Shown here one piece after another: positions 25,997 through 35,846 of a DNA stretch of 64,000 nucleotides; position 1 is the stretch's first letter; every line of letters begins with the position of its first letter. The position numbers were made by a program, and so were the translations under genes. This stretch comes from an uncultured Thermoanaerobaculia bacterium (GTDB lineage: Bacteria > Acidobacteriota > Thermoanaerobaculia > Multivoradales > Multivoraceae): positions 897,501-961,500 of the forward strand of contig CATOTG010000006.1 of the NCBI GenBank assembly GCA_951813015.1, given 5' to 3'. Below the pieces are notes generated by a model, which was not told the DNA's origin, did not search any database, and saw nothing but the letters and a program-made list of their open reading frames with translations.

Positions 25997-26085
25997 CAGA
26001 TTCGTCACGTCGCGGGCGATATGATCCGCCGGTTACTCGGACGTCAGACTCGGGTTGCCCGGCACCCCTCGAGGAGACCTTTCCC

Positions 26086-27285
26086 ATGACTCGTCTCGCC
26101 TTCATCGCGGTTCTCTCCCTGCTCCTTCTCGCCGCCTGCGGAGGCGGCGATCCGGTCGATGAAGCGACCGCCCCGATCACGATCGGCGCGATCTTCGATC
26201 TGACGGGTCCGACCTCGGACGTCGGCACGATGTACGCCGAAGCGATCCGCGACTACTACGCCCGGCTGAACGGGCTTGGCGGTATCGCCGGCCGCCCGGT
26301 CGAGTTGCTCTGGAACGACTACGGCTACGACGTGGCGAAGGCCGAACAGCTCTATTCCGAGTACGTCCAGGCCGGGTCGGTCATGTTCATGGGTTGGGGC
26401 ACCGGTGACACCGAGGCCCTGCGCGGCCGGATCGCGGCGGATCGCGTTCCCTTCGTGTCCGCTTCCTTCTCGCATGTGCTCGGCGACCCGGAAGAGGCGC
26501 CGTTCAACTTCCTCGTCGGCACGACGTACAGCGACCAGTTGTTCATCCTGCTGGACTACCTGATGGAGCAGGCGGAAGCCGCGGGAGACGAGAAGCCGAA
26601 CGTGGCGCTGATGCATCACCCGAGTCCATTTGGACTCTCGCCGTGGCGGCAGGGTGGCGAGGAGTACGCGAAGCAACTGGGTATCGAGATGACGCCGCAC
26701 GAGATGGCGCGGGGCAACACGGACTTCAGCGCCACCCTGACGCGGATTGCCGAGTCCGGCGCGAACTGGGTCGTGTTCCAGAACACGTCCGGACCGGCCT
26801 CGCTCGCTCTCAAGAACGCTGGGGACCTTGGCCTCGACCTGCGCTTCGCGTGCCTCAACTACTGCAGCAACGAAGTGCTCGTCGAGCTCGCGGGCGAGGC
26901 CGCCGACGGCGTCCTCGGTTCGATCATCTACTCGCCGCCCGGCGAGGGCATCGATGGCCTGAACGATGCTGCCGAGTACCTCGCCTCGAAGGGCGGTTCG
27001 ATTGACGAGGAGGGCCTGCTCTATGGCCAGGGCTGGACGGTGGCCGGCTTCGTGACGGAGGCGATCAAGCGCGCCGCCGCGACGGGCGAGATCACCGGCG
27101 AGGCCATCCGCGCGGCGTTCGAGACCTTCGACGGGCTCGAGTCCGGTGGCGTGACCGCCCCGGTGACGTTCACCGCGACCGACCATCGCGGCGTCAAGGG
27201 CATGAGGATTTTCGAGGTCCGGGACAGCAAGTGGCAGCCGGTGACGGAGATGCGGATGGCGGGCAGCCCGGGGGCAGCGGAGTAG
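26086..27285 (+). CDS. ABC transporter substrate-binding lipoprotein, LivK type
   Basis: This 399-residue periplasmic binding protein is anchored as a lipoprotein: the signal ends in LLLLAAC, a clear lipobox, with a Gly-rich start after the cysteine. The mature part opens with the family's ITIGAIFDLTGPTSDVG and carries a two-lobe type-1 periplasmic binding fold (VVFQNTSGPASLALKNAGDLG). GAGGAG ribosome site at 26071 precedes the ATG. Its sequence is divergent from amino-acid LivJ/LivK, matching the idea of an organic-acid ligand. Confidence 0.93.
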   Translation: MTRLAFIAVLSLLLLAACGGGDPVDEATAPITIGAIFDLTGPTSDVGTMYAEAIRDYYARLNGLGGIAGRPVELLWNDYGYDVAKAEQLYSEYVQAGSVMFMGWGTGDTEALRGRIAADRVPFVSASFSHVLGDPEEAPFNFLVGTTYSDQLFILLDYLMEQAEAAGDEKPNVALMHHPSPFGLSPWRQGGEEYAKQLGIEMTPHEMARGNTDFSATLTRIAESGANWVVFQNTSGPASLALKNAGDLGLDLRFACLNYCSNEVLVELAGEAADGVLGSIIYSPPGEGIDGLNDAAEYLASKGGSIDEEGLLYGQGWTVAGFVTEAIKRAAATGEITGEAIRAAFETFDGLESGGVTAPVTFTATDHRGVKGMRIFEVRDSKWQPVTEMRMAGSPGAAE

Positions 27286-27360
27286 GCGAGCACTCCGCCC
27301 CTGGCGGTTGGCGGAGGCGCCGGACCGAGACAGGGTTGTGGCCCCCCTCTCAAGCACGTC

Positions 27361-28151
<791 letters not shown>

Positions 28152-28155
<4 letters not shown>

Positions 28156-28165
28156 CAGCTGCTAG
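28152..28165. repeat. 14-bp palindrome holding both convergent stop codons
   Basis: CTAGCAGCTGCTAG is a perfect palindrome. The livF stop TAG (28153-28155) and the tyrA stop TAG (28164-28162 on the minus strand) sit symmetrically in its two arms, six bases apart. It could be a weak bidirectional terminator stem, but there is no T run. Confidence 0.6.
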
Positions 28166-28920
28166 TCACGTTCGATCGATTCTTCGATCTCGCGCAGTCT
28201 CTCGCTGAGCTCACGCCTGGCGTCGGCCGCGAACGGGTTCTCCCGCGCGATGGTCAGGAAGAGACCGTCCGAGTCGTGCCGGAGGTTCTCCTCGATCTTC
28301 ATCATGTGCCGGTAGGCGACGGTGCCGAGGGCGGGGTCCGGGACGTGAATCTCACGTAGCGCCTTCGCCATCCAGTGCGTAAGCCCCTGGATGTAGGCCA
28401 TCTCGGCGTCATGCTGCTCGGCCGACATCTCGAGCACTTCCAACCCGAGGTCCGCCACAAGGAAGCGCCGCAGTCCCGCGACTCGTCGGGGATCCACCGG
28501 GCGGCGCGGCAGGCAGAGCACGACCTTCAGGCCCTCGATGCCCTCACTGCCGCTCTGGGGGCCGAACATGGGATGGGTGCCGATGAACTCGACGCCCGCT
28601 GGCAGCCGTCGCTCGAGAATCCTGTGCGGCTTGACCTTGACCGAGGCGACATCCACAACCAGCGAGCGTTCGCCGAGGTGGGGAACCGCGTGGACCAGCA
28701 GGGAATCCAGCTCCTGAACGGGTACCGCGGGAATGAGAACATCGCAACGCGCACAGGCGTCGAGACTGGCCCACCGCACTCCCCGGTCCGTCGCCTCCGC
28801 CTCCAGCTCCCGGCGGTCCCAGACCCGCACGTCGAAGCGGGCGCCGAGGTGGCCGGCGATGAACCGGCCAAAGCTGCCGAAGCCGATGATCCCGATCGTC
28901 CTGGCCGAACAGTCCTGCAC
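28162..28920 (-). CDS. tyrA: prephenate/arogenate dehydrogenase
   Basis: This 252-residue NAD(P)-dependent enzyme of tyrosine synthesis converts prephenate to 4-hydroxyphenylpyruvate or arogenate to tyrosine. The Rossmann motif GFGSFG lies at residues about 13-18. The family signatures VDVASVK and GTHPMFGP are present, as is a C-terminal helical dimerisation domain. No ACT or chorismate mutase domain is fused. The start is GTG 28920 with a TGC-TACGCT box ending seven bases upstream, so its mRNA may be leaderless. Confidence 0.9.
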   Translation of the reverse strand: MQDCSARTIGIIGFGSFGRFIAGHLGARFDVRVWDRRELEAEATDRGVRWASLDACARCDVLIPAVPVQELDSLLVHAVPHLGERSLVVDVASVKVKPHRILERRLPAGVEFIGTHPMFGPQSGSEGIEGLKVVLCLPRRPVDPRRVAGLRRFLVADLGLEVLEMSAEQHDAEMAYIQGLTHWMAKALREIHVPDPALGTVAYRHMMKIEENLRHDSDGLFLTIARENPFAADARRELSERLREIEESIERD

Positions 28921-28927
28921 GGTGCGC

Positions 28928-28936
28928 AGCGTAGCA
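28928..28936 (-). promoter_or_regulatory. extended -10 of tyrA, seven bases from the start codon
   Basis: TGC-TACGCT on the minus strand is followed by seven bases and then GTG 28920. The transcription start expected from such a box coincides with the start codon. Confidence 0.5.
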
Positions 28937-29004
28937 ATCCCGCAGTCCGCTCTTGCGCCTTCGAGCTGTCGGGTCGTCGTCAGCGCACGGCGCCTGGTTT
29001 GCCC

Positions 29005-29010
29005 TACAAT
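29005..29010 (+). promoter_or_regulatory. -10 box of the dipeptidase gene
   Basis: TACAAT lies 29 bases before the ATG at 29040, with a GGAAGGGGAG ribosome site in between. The box and following nine bases closely resemble the livG promoter, including a GTG at the same distance. Confidence 0.5.
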
Positions 29011-29019
29011 CGCGGCGTC

Positions 29020-29043
29020 GTGAAGGAAGGGGAGTCAGAATGA
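29020..29043 (+). CDS. possible 7-codon leader ORF before the dipeptidase gene
   Basis: GTG at 29020, nine bases after the TACAAT box, opens a seven-codon frame (MKEGESE) whose TGA overlaps the dipeptidase ATG as ATGA. The frame spans the ribosome site. It could be a translated coupling leader or a chance frame. Confidence 0.25.
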   Translation: MKEGESE

Positions 29044-30326
29044 GTTGCCGAGTTGGCGCCTTGCTGGGCGCTGCCGTCGCTGCGTCGGTGAGCTATGGTT
29101 CACCGCCAGTGGCCTCCGCCGAAGAAGAGCGCGCCAGCCGGGAGCATGTGCTGGACCTGCTCCGCGAAGTGCCGTTGATCGACGGACACAACGATGTGCC
29201 CTGGCAGTACCGAACGCGGGTCGCGAATCACGTGGACCAGATCGACTTTCGCGATACTTCGGCGATCGAGCCGCCGATGCACACCGACCTGGCTCGCCTC
29301 CGCCAAGGAGGAGTCGGCGCCCAGTTCTGGTCGGTCTACATTCCGACGTCCTTTGGCGGGCAGGGCGCGGCTCGAGTCGTCCTCGAGCAGGTCGACCTGA
29401 CGAAGCGGCTGATCGACCGGTACCCCGCGGACCTGGAACTCGCGCTGACCGCCGACGACATCGAGCGGATCCACAAGGACGGCAAGGTGGCGTCGCTGCT
29501 GGGCGCCGAAGGCGGGCACTCCATCGAGTCGTCCCTGGGCGTGCTGCGTCAGCTCTTCGATGTCGGCGTTCGGTACATGACCCTGACCCACGGCAGCAAC
29601 TCGGCCTGGGCCGACTCCGCCACCGACCGGCGCGCCCACGGCGGCTTGACCGCCTTCGGGCGCCGGGTCGTGCGCGAGATGAACCGTCTGGGGATGCTGA
29701 TCGACCTTTCCCACGTGTCGCCGCAGACGATGCATCAGACGCTGGACGAGGCGAGGGCGCCGGTCATCTTCTCCCATTCCTCCGCGTTCGCGGTCACGCC
29801 GAGTCCACGCAATGTTCCCGACGACGTGCTGAAGCGCCTCGCGGAGAACGGGGGCGTCGTGATGGTCACCTTCGTGCCGTCCTTCGTCAACGACGGTGTG
29901 CGGGCCTACTTCCAGAGCATGGACGCGGAGCGGCTTCGCCTGTCCGCGGCCGGCGTGGCGCCGAGCGAACTGCGGCCGCGCCTGGCAGCCTGGCGGCGGG
30001 AGAATCCCGGTCCCCAGGCTTCGCTGGGCGATGTGGCGGATCACATCGACCACATTCGGGCCTTGATCGGAACCGCCCACCTGGGGATCGGTTCCGACTT
30101 CGACGGCATTCCCACCGTCCCGGTCGGACTGGAGGATGCCTCGACCTTCCCCGATCTCTTGGTCGAACTGGTTCGCCGCGGATACAGCGACGACGAGTTG
30201 AAGGACATCGCGGGACGCAGCTTCCTGCGGGCGATGCGCGCAGCGGAGGAGGCCGCCCGGCGGTTGCAGGCCTCGGAGTCCGCGGCCGACGATCTGATTG
30301 AAGAACTGGATGGCGGCGATGTCTGA
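29040..30326 (+). CDS. exported membrane dipeptidase, peptidase M19 family
   Basis: This 428-residue zinc dipeptidase has an N-terminal signal peptide (ending near VASAEE). Metal ligands of the renal dipeptidase family are all visible: DGHND (His, Asp), GAEGGHS (bridging Glu), DLSHVS and SHSSAF (His residues) and GSDFDG (Asp). It would cleave dipeptides, possibly with D-amino acids, outside the cytoplasm. ATG 29040 was chosen for the strong GGAAGGGGAG upstream and the signal peptide that follows. It overlaps the Nudix gene by eight bases. Confidence 0.93.
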   Translation: MSCRVGALLGAAVAASVSYGSPPVASAEEERASREHVLDLLREVPLIDGHNDVPWQYRTRVANHVDQIDFRDTSAIEPPMHTDLARLRQGGVGAQFWSVYIPTSFGGQGAARVVLEQVDLTKRLIDRYPADLELALTADDIERIHKDGKVASLLGAEGGHSIESSLGVLRQLFDVGVRYMTLTHGSNSAWADSATDRRAHGGLTAFGRRVVREMNRLGMLIDLSHVSPQTMHQTLDEARAPVIFSHSSAFAVTPSPRNVPDDVLKRLAENGGVVMVTFVPSFVNDGVRAYFQSMDAERLRLSAAGVAPSELRPRLAAWRRENPGPQASLGDVADHIDHIRALIGTAHLGIGSDFDGIPTVPVGLEDASTFPDLLVELVRRGYSDDELKDIAGRSFLRAMRAAEEAARRLQASESAADDLIEELDGGDV

Positions 30327-31185
30327 GCAGTCGAAGGCCCCGGTCACAGCCCGTCACGCGTCGACGGTCCTGCTGCTGCGGGACAGCGAACGTGGCGTCG
30401 AGGTGTTCATGGAGCGCCGTCACATCAAGTCGGACTTCGTCGGCGGCGCCTATGTCTTCCCCGGCGGCCGGGTCGATCCCGAGGATCGCGTCGACGAGGC
30501 TCTGTGCCACGGCCTGACGGACCGCGAGGCCAGTGATCGGCTGTCGCTTCAGGAGGGCGGGCTGACGTTCTACGTCGCCGCGATCCGCGAGTGCTTCGAA
30601 GAGGCGGGCGTGCTGCTGGCCTACGATCGCGACGGCCGGCTGCTCGACTTTTCGGACCGGTCGGTGGAGGAGCGCTACGAGGCGCTGCGGGCCGAACTGA
30701 ACGCCGGCAAACTCTCCCTGCTCGACATCGCGGCCCGGGAAGGGCTCACACTGGCCACGGACCGGATCAGCTACTGGGCGCACTGGGTCACCCCGGAGGG
30801 GCAGCCCAGGCGGTACGACACCCGTTTCTTCGTGACTCGGGCGCCCAGGAACCAGACTGCCGGGCACGACGACCACGAGTTGACGAACTCCGCCTGGGTC
30901 ACCGCCAGAGAGGCCCTCGAACACGGCCGCAGAAAGGAGTGGATGATCATCTTCCCGACCATCCGCAACCTGATGAAGCTGGCGCAGTTCGACACTGCGG
31001 CCGCCGCGATCGCGGCTGTCGATGCGCAGGAGGAGTTCCCCGTCATCCAGCCCCGCGTGCTGCTGGGCCGGACGCCGGATGACCCGCCGCGCCCGGTGAT
31101 TCCGGGCGAGGAAGGCTACGAGAGCGCGGCTCCCGGTCCTTCAGTCGCCAGTGCCCGCGACTGGAAGCGGGCATTCAGCGTCTGA
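30319..31185 (+). CDS. Nudix hydrolase, NUDT19-like
   Basis: This 288-residue Nudix protein has a split Nudix box: GGRVDPED is separated from RECFEEAGVLL by about 40 residues. Such an insertion is known in the NUDT19/RP2 group, which hydrolyses CoA and acyl-CoA derivatives. CoA-diphosphatase activity is thus a fair guess. The start at ATG 30319 overlaps the dipeptidase stop; an in-frame ATG at 30298 is an alternative. Together with the MBL hydrolase downstream (11-base gap) it resembles the bacterial pairing of Nudix with LACTB2-like genes. Confidence 0.85.
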   Translation: MSEQSKAPVTARHASTVLLLRDSERGVEVFMERRHIKSDFVGGAYVFPGGRVDPEDRVDEALCHGLTDREASDRLSLQEGGLTFYVAAIRECFEEAGVLLAYDRDGRLLDFSDRSVEERYEALRAELNAGKLSLLDIAAREGLTLATDRISYWAHWVTPEGQPRRYDTRFFVTRAPRNQTAGHDDHELTNSAWVTAREALEHGRRKEWMIIFPTIRNLMKLAQFDTAAAAIAAVDAQEEFPVIQPRVLLGRTPDDPPRPVIPGEEGYESAAPGPSVASARDWKRAFSV

Positions 31186-31196
31186 GCCGCAGCCGG

Positions 31197-32030
31197 ATGG
31201 ACGGTCTGGTGAAGGGTAAGCCGGTGCGGCTGTCCGACCGCGTGTTGCGAGTGACGCAGGACAACCCGGGGATGTTCACCGGCCCGGGCACGAACACCTG
31301 GGTCATCGGCTCGGCGAGCGGACCCGTCTTCGTCCTCGACCCGGGCGAGGAGGACGACCGGCACTTCGACGCGGTGACCGCGGCAGTTGACGGCCGCCAG
31401 GTCGAGGCAGTCCTGGTCAGCCACCTTCACCGCGACCACTGGCCTCTGGCGCCCCGCGTCGCCGAGCACTACGGAGCGGAGGTCCTCGCCTTCAGCGAGC
31501 AGCCCCCGTTCGCCGCGGGCCGCCTCGCGGACGGCGAGCGTCTGTCCGCCGCAGGCCCGACGATGGTGGCGCTCCACACCCCGGGCCACGCCAGCGACCA
31601 CCTCTGCTTCCTGCTCGAAGAGGAGCGGGCCGTGTTCACCGCCGACCTGGTCATGGGCTGGTCTACCTCGATCATCGCGCCCCCGGACGGCAACCTGAAC
31701 CAGTACATGGCCTCCCTCGACCGATTGATCGAACTGGGTTCCGACGGCGGCATCGAAGTTCTCCACCCCGGCCACGGCGAGTCGATCAAGCCGCCACTCG
31801 ACCGGATCCACGAGATTCGTCGCCACCGCCAGCAACGCACCGACCAGGCCCTCGAAGCGATCGCCGCCGACGTCGCCACCATCCCCGAAATGGTCGCGCG
31901 CATCTACGCCGACGTGGACCCCAGACTCCACGGCCCCGCCGCATTCTCCTTGCGGTCCCACCTGGATGCCCTCATCGAGGAAGGCAAGGTCGTGGAGACC
32001 GAGCCGGGCCGGTACGCGCCGGCGGCATAG
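31197..32030 (+). CDS. MBL-fold metallo-hydrolase, LACTB2-like
   Basis: This 277-residue metallo-beta-lactamase-fold hydrolase has the di-zinc motif HLHRDH, a second ligand region HTPGHASDH, LHPGHGE and a C-terminal winged-helix part (residues about 210-277). This matches LACTB2-type proteins, which act as endoribonucleases or thioesterases in other organisms; here the substrate is unknown. It follows the Nudix gene and ends at a hairpin shared with the convergent TPR operon. Confidence 0.87.
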   Translation: MDGLVKGKPVRLSDRVLRVTQDNPGMFTGPGTNTWVIGSASGPVFVLDPGEEDDRHFDAVTAAVDGRQVEAVLVSHLHRDHWPLAPRVAEHYGAEVLAFSEQPPFAAGRLADGERLSAAGPTMVALHTPGHASDHLCFLLEEERAVFTADLVMGWSTSIIAPPDGNLNQYMASLDRLIELGSDGGIEVLHPGHGESIKPPLDRIHEIRRHRQQRTDQALEAIAADVATIPEMVARIYADVDPRLHGPAAFSLRSHLDALIEEGKVVETEPGRYAPAA

Positions 32031-32034
32031 GCGC

Positions 32035-32054
32035 GGCGCCGCCTCAGCGGCGCC
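32035..32054. terminator. bidirectional hairpin between convergent genes
   Basis: A perfect 8-bp stem, GGCGCCGC with GCGGCGCC, has loop CTCA. It lies four bases after the MBL gene stop and covers the stop codon of the convergent TPR gene (32044-32046). There is no T run, so strength is uncertain. Confidence 0.5.
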
Positions 32055-34071
32055 AGGGCGCGCGGATCTTGCGGCCTGCCTTGTAGGCGGCGAGCCGTTC
32101 GCGAGCTTCTTCGAGGGCCTCGGGGGGGCCGGTTCGTTCCAGGTTCTCGATCAGTCGTTCCTGCCAGGCAGCGGCTTCTTCGAAGTTGTCGGATTCCGCG
32201 TAGGCCATGGCGAGCACGGTGCCGTGGGCCGGGGTCTGGGCACGCTGGAACAACTGCCGGGCGAGGTTCAGAGCCCTTTCGCCGTCTCGCACCTCGTCGT
32301 CTGCGGAGGCGGCCAGAACCTGGACCAGGAGCACGGCGAAGTAGGCGCTGCCGCCCTGGTCGGGAAGTTCGAGCGTCTGCTCCAGCATGAGCCGGACCTG
32401 GGCATCTTCCCCTGCGAGCAGGAGGGCAGTGAGCTCGGCAGCCCGGACCTGGCTGTCCGTGGGGTCGAGCTCCAGGGCGCGGCGCGAAGCCAGGGCGGCT
32501 TCCTGGAACCGACCCAGGCGACCGAGGGCCGTGCTCAGGTTGACGTAGCCCGCCTTGAGGGTCGGGTTGGCGATGATCGCCCGCTGGTAGTGGGGGATCG
32601 CCTCCTCGTAGCGTTCCTGCTCGGTGCGGATATTGGCAAGTTCGAAGTGGGCCCGGCTTAGCAGGGCCGGCTCGGCGCCCGCCGCGATGAGCTGCTCGAA
32701 TCGACGAGCCGCCGACGCCGGCCGGCCGAGTTCCTGTTCGATCCGCCCCAGTTGCAACAGGATCTCCGCGTTGGCGCCCAAGTCGGCGAGGAGCGATTCG
32801 AACTCCCGGAGCGCGAGTTCGCGTCGCTCTCCCAGCCCGTAGTTCCGCGCCCGGTGGAACCGCAGGTTCGTGTCCCCCGGCGCCAGTTCGAGTGCCCGGG
32901 TCAGCGCCTCGGCCGCGGCCAGGTGGTCGCCGGTCGCGGTCAGGGCCGCGGCGAGTTCGACCCACGCCGGACCGAAGGACGGCTCGAGTTCGGCTGCGCG
33001 CCGGAGCCTTTCGGCCGCGGCCACAAAGCGGCGCTCGGCGTTGTACAGGCGTCCGGTCTGAAACAGCAGGCCGGCATCGTTCGGACTCAGATCCAGGGCC
33101 TGCTGGTACCACATGGCGGCCTCCGCGCTCCGGCCCATGCGCTCCAGGGCGGCTGCCAGCGAGCGCTTCGCCGCGGTGCTTTCGGGGTAGTTGCCGACCG
33201 CTTCGCGGAACCGTTGCTCCGCGACCTCGAACGCGTTGGCGGCCAGGGCGACGCGGCCGAGCAGTAGTTGAGCTCCGATGCCGGTGGCCGACTCCTTGAT
33301 CTCCGCCGCGATCGGATCCGCGAAGGCCACCGGCGCCTCGCCGCGGAGTTCCATCGCCGCTTGCGAAGCCTGATCGTTGCCGAGGGCGCGGTGGGCGAGG
33401 GCGACGTGGTAGTGGAGCGAGTTCGCCCGCGGCTGGTCCTTCAGTGCAGCCTGGAAGTGCGCCAGCGCCGCGGTCGGGTCGTCGGTTTCAAAGGCCAGGC
33501 GTCCGAGGCCGAAGTGCGCGGCCGCCTGAGATCCCGGCAGCTCCAAAGCGCGCTCGTAGTGGGTGCGGGCCTGCTCGTACTGCCCCAACTCGAGGTGCAC
33601 GCGGCCGAGACGAATCGCTGTCGGCGGATCATCGGGTTCAAGTGCGCGAGCCTGCTCGTAGGCCGCGATGGCCACCTCCAGTTCTCCCAGGTGCTCGGCG
33701 GCGCTGCCGAGCAGGTAACGCCAGCGGAAGCTCTGTGGCTGCAGTTGTGCCGCGTTGGCCAGACAGGCCCTCGCCGCCGGCAGAAGGTCGTAGACCAGGT
33801 ACAACTGACCTGCCTCACCGAACAGGAGGCCCAGCCGCGCGGCGTCTTCCTCGGCCGGCGGGCCCGCGGCGAGCGCCTCCTCGAGCAACCGGCGTTGCTC
33901 CGCGATCTGGGTGCGGACTGCGTCGTCGACGCCGCGCAGGTCGACGACGGGGATCGGAAGCAGGGTCCCGGCGGTCTCGGTCTGTGCCCGGACAGCCACT
34001 CCCGCGGATGACCACAGAGTAACGAGGGCGAAGGCGACCGCAGGGCGCAGGTCCTGGAATCGATAGCTCAT
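32044..34071 (-). CDS. exported TPR protein, third gene of FG-GAP operon
   Basis: This 675-residue protein has a signal peptide (ending near VAVRAQ) and about fifteen tetratricopeptide repeats of the canonical 34-residue spacing (for example AIRLGRVHLELGQYEQARTH, SEAAMWYQQALDLSPNDAGL in two parts). It overlaps the preceding FG-GAP gene by four bases (ATGA). It probably forms an extracytoplasmic scaffold for the two FG-GAP proteins made from the same mRNA. No catalytic domain is visible. Confidence 0.9.
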   Translation of the reverse strand: MSYRFQDLRPAVAFALVTLWSSAGVAVRAQTETAGTLLPIPVVDLRGVDDAVRTQIAEQRRLLEEALAAGPPAEEDAARLGLLFGEAGQLYLVYDLLPAARACLANAAQLQPQSFRWRYLLGSAAEHLGELEVAIAAYEQARALEPDDPPTAIRLGRVHLELGQYEQARTHYERALELPGSQAAAHFGLGRLAFETDDPTAALAHFQAALKDQPRANSLHYHVALAHRALGNDQASQAAMELRGEAPVAFADPIAAEIKESATGIGAQLLLGRVALAANAFEVAEQRFREAVGNYPESTAAKRSLAAALERMGRSAEAAMWYQQALDLSPNDAGLLFQTGRLYNAERRFVAAAERLRRAAELEPSFGPAWVELAAALTATGDHLAAAEALTRALELAPGDTNLRFHRARNYGLGERRELALREFESLLADLGANAEILLQLGRIEQELGRPASAARRFEQLIAAGAEPALLSRAHFELANIRTEQERYEEAIPHYQRAIIANPTLKAGYVNLSTALGRLGRFQEAALASRRALELDPTDSQVRAAELTALLLAGEDAQVRLMLEQTLELPDQGGSAYFAVLLVQVLAASADDEVRDGERALNLARQLFQRAQTPAHGTVLAMAYAESDNFEEAAAWQERLIENLERTGPPEALEEARERLAAYKAGRKIRAPWRR

Positions 34072-35846
34072 CGTTGCTCGTCTTGCGTCCGTGTCCGCTG
34101 CGCGCCGGCGCCCCGGACCAGGTCAGTGTAAGCCCCCGGAGGGGGTGCAGGCCACTCTTCGACGGTTCCGTCGGACCAGTGGACCTCAACCCGGGCCACG
34201 GTCGCGCCGCCCAGGCTCACCGTTACCCGGGGATCGCCGGAGGACGCGTAGCTGCCGCTGGCGCCGGCCAACCGCACGAGAGGCGGCGCACCGTCGCGGT
34301 GCACGCGCACGGTGACTCCGGAGGCGGGCCGGCGGCCCTGGGCGTCGGCCAGTCGCGGTGCAAGACCGATCCAGTCGTCGCCGGTCCCGGCCTGGTTGAG
34401 GAGCAGCCGGGCCGGCCCGTTGTTGTTCGTGATCACGAGATCCGTATCGCCGTCGTTGTCGATGTCGCCGCTGACGAGAGCGCGGCTCACGTGGGCAGAG
34501 GCGCCGTCCAGCAGACCGGTCTGCGCCGCTTCGAACCGGCGGCCGCCGCGTTTGCCCGGGACGTTGAGGAACGCCTGGTTCGGCTGATCCAGGGGGAACG
34601 GATCGTCCTCCGTGCGCGGCCTTCCCGCTGCGAACGTCACGGCGCCGTTGACCACCGCCAGATCGAGCCAGCCGTCCAGGTCGAGATCGAGGAAAACCGT
34701 GCCGAAGGACGTCGCGTCCCAGCTCGGCCGCGCCAGGGCGGCTGCGTTCGTCCGATCGCGGAAGACCGGTGCGCGGGGTTCCGAGTCGTTCCGGTAGAGC
34801 GTGTTCGTTTCCCGATGGAAGTGGGTGAGGAAGAGATCCAGGTCGCCATCGCCGTCGTAGTCGCCGCCTGCGACTCCCATGCTGGCCTCGGCCTCGCCGT
34901 CCGCGTTGAGCGCCGCGCCGCTGATCAGACCTTCTTCGGCCAGGGCGCCGTTGCCGACGTTGATCCACAGGTGGTTCGGCATCAGGTCGTTGGCGACATA
35001 GAAGTCGAGCCGGCGGTCGCCGTCCAGGTCCGCGACGAGCACGCCCAGACCGTTGCCGGGTCGCTTCGCGGACAGGCCGGCTTCAACCGTCGCGTCCGTG
35101 AACCGGCCGGCGCCGTCGTTGCGCAGCAGACGGTCCGGTACCGGCTGATAGGCGCTTGGCAGGCAGTAGTCGATCTCACCCCGTTCGGTCAGACAGGTCT
35201 TGTGCGTGATCAGGGAGAAGTTGAGGTAGTTGACGACGAACAGGTCGAGGTCGAGGTCCCCGTCGTAGTCGGCGGCAGCCGCCGCGATGCTCCATCGCGG
35301 GTCGTCCGCCCCGCTGGCTTCGGTGCGGTCGGTGAAGGTTCCGTCGCCTTCGTTGCGCCAGAGCTGGTTGCCGCCGAGGTTCAGCACGTAGAGGTCGGTC
35401 CAGCCGTCGTTGTCCAGATCAGCGGCTGTGACGCCCATGCCATAGCCGAAGGCCGAGATGCCGCTTTCTTCGGTCACGTCGACGAAACGGATCGTGGCGC
35501 GTCCGTTGCTGTGCTCGAGGTCGTTGCGGAGCAGCCGGTCGCGCGTCGGCCCTTCGCCGGTCCACGGCACGGTTGCCCTGGTGCGATCCCCGTCCGCCCC
35601 GAGCAGGTTTCCCTGGACCAGGTAGAGATCGAGGTCGCCGTCGTTGTCGTAGTCGAACAGCGCCGCTCCGGCGCCCACCACCTCGGGGTAGTAGAGCTGG
35701 CCGCTCATGCCGTTCCAGTGCCGGAAGTCCAGGCCGGCGCTCCTCGTTGCGTCAACGAAGAGGACGTCGCCCTCGCCGGCGCCGGCGAAGGCCGGTAGAA
35801 GCGCCGAGGCCACCCACACGGCGACGCCGCCAGGAACGGCTCTCAT
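34068..35846 (-). CDS. exported FG-GAP/ASPIC-UnbV (CRTAC1-like) protein
   Basis: This 592-residue secreted protein is a predicted beta-propeller with at least seven calcium-binding DxDxDG-type loops (DYDNDGDLDLY, DLDNDGWTDLY, DLDGDRRLDFY, DYDGDGDLDLF, DLDLDGWLDLA, DIDNDGDTDLV among them). A C-terminal ASPIC/UnbV domain follows (VRVHRDG, SGGSYASSGDPRV-like region). The start MRAVPGG at 35846 fits the signal peptide and gives an ATGA overlap with the upstream gene. Likely surface or periplasmic; binding partner unknown. Confidence 0.9.
   Translation of the reverse strand: MRAVPGGVAVWVASALLPAFAGAGEGDVLFVDATRSAGLDFRHWNGMSGQLYYPEVVGAGAALFDYDNDGDLDLYLVQGNLLGADGDRTRATVPWTGEGPTRDRLLRNDLEHSNGRATIRFVDVTEESGISAFGYGMGVTAADLDNDGWTDLYVLNLGGNQLWRNEGDGTFTDRTEASGADDPRWSIAAAAADYDGDLDLDLFVVNYLNFSLITHKTCLTERGEIDYCLPSAYQPVPDRLLRNDGAGRFTDATVEAGLSAKRPGNGLGVLVADLDGDRRLDFYVANDLMPNHLWINVGNGALAEEGLISGAALNADGEAEASMGVAGGDYDGDGDLDLFLTHFHRETNTLYRNDSEPRAPVFRDRTNAAALARPSWDATSFGTVFLDLDLDGWLDLAVVNGAVTFAAGRPRTEDDPFPLDQPNQAFLNVPGKRGGRRFEAAQTGLLDGASAHVSRALVSGDIDNDGDTDLVITNNNGPARLLLNQAGTGDDWIGLAPRLADAQGRRPASGVTVRVHRDGAPPLVRLAGASGSYASSGDPRVTVSLGGATVARVEVHWSDGTVEEWPAPPPGAYTDLVRGAGAQRTRTQDEQR

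Noticed and set aside
34074..35798. 574-codon frame antisense to the second FG-GAP gene
   Set aside because: It mirrors repeated DxDxDG codons as valine-rich repeats; there is no ribosome site or domain.
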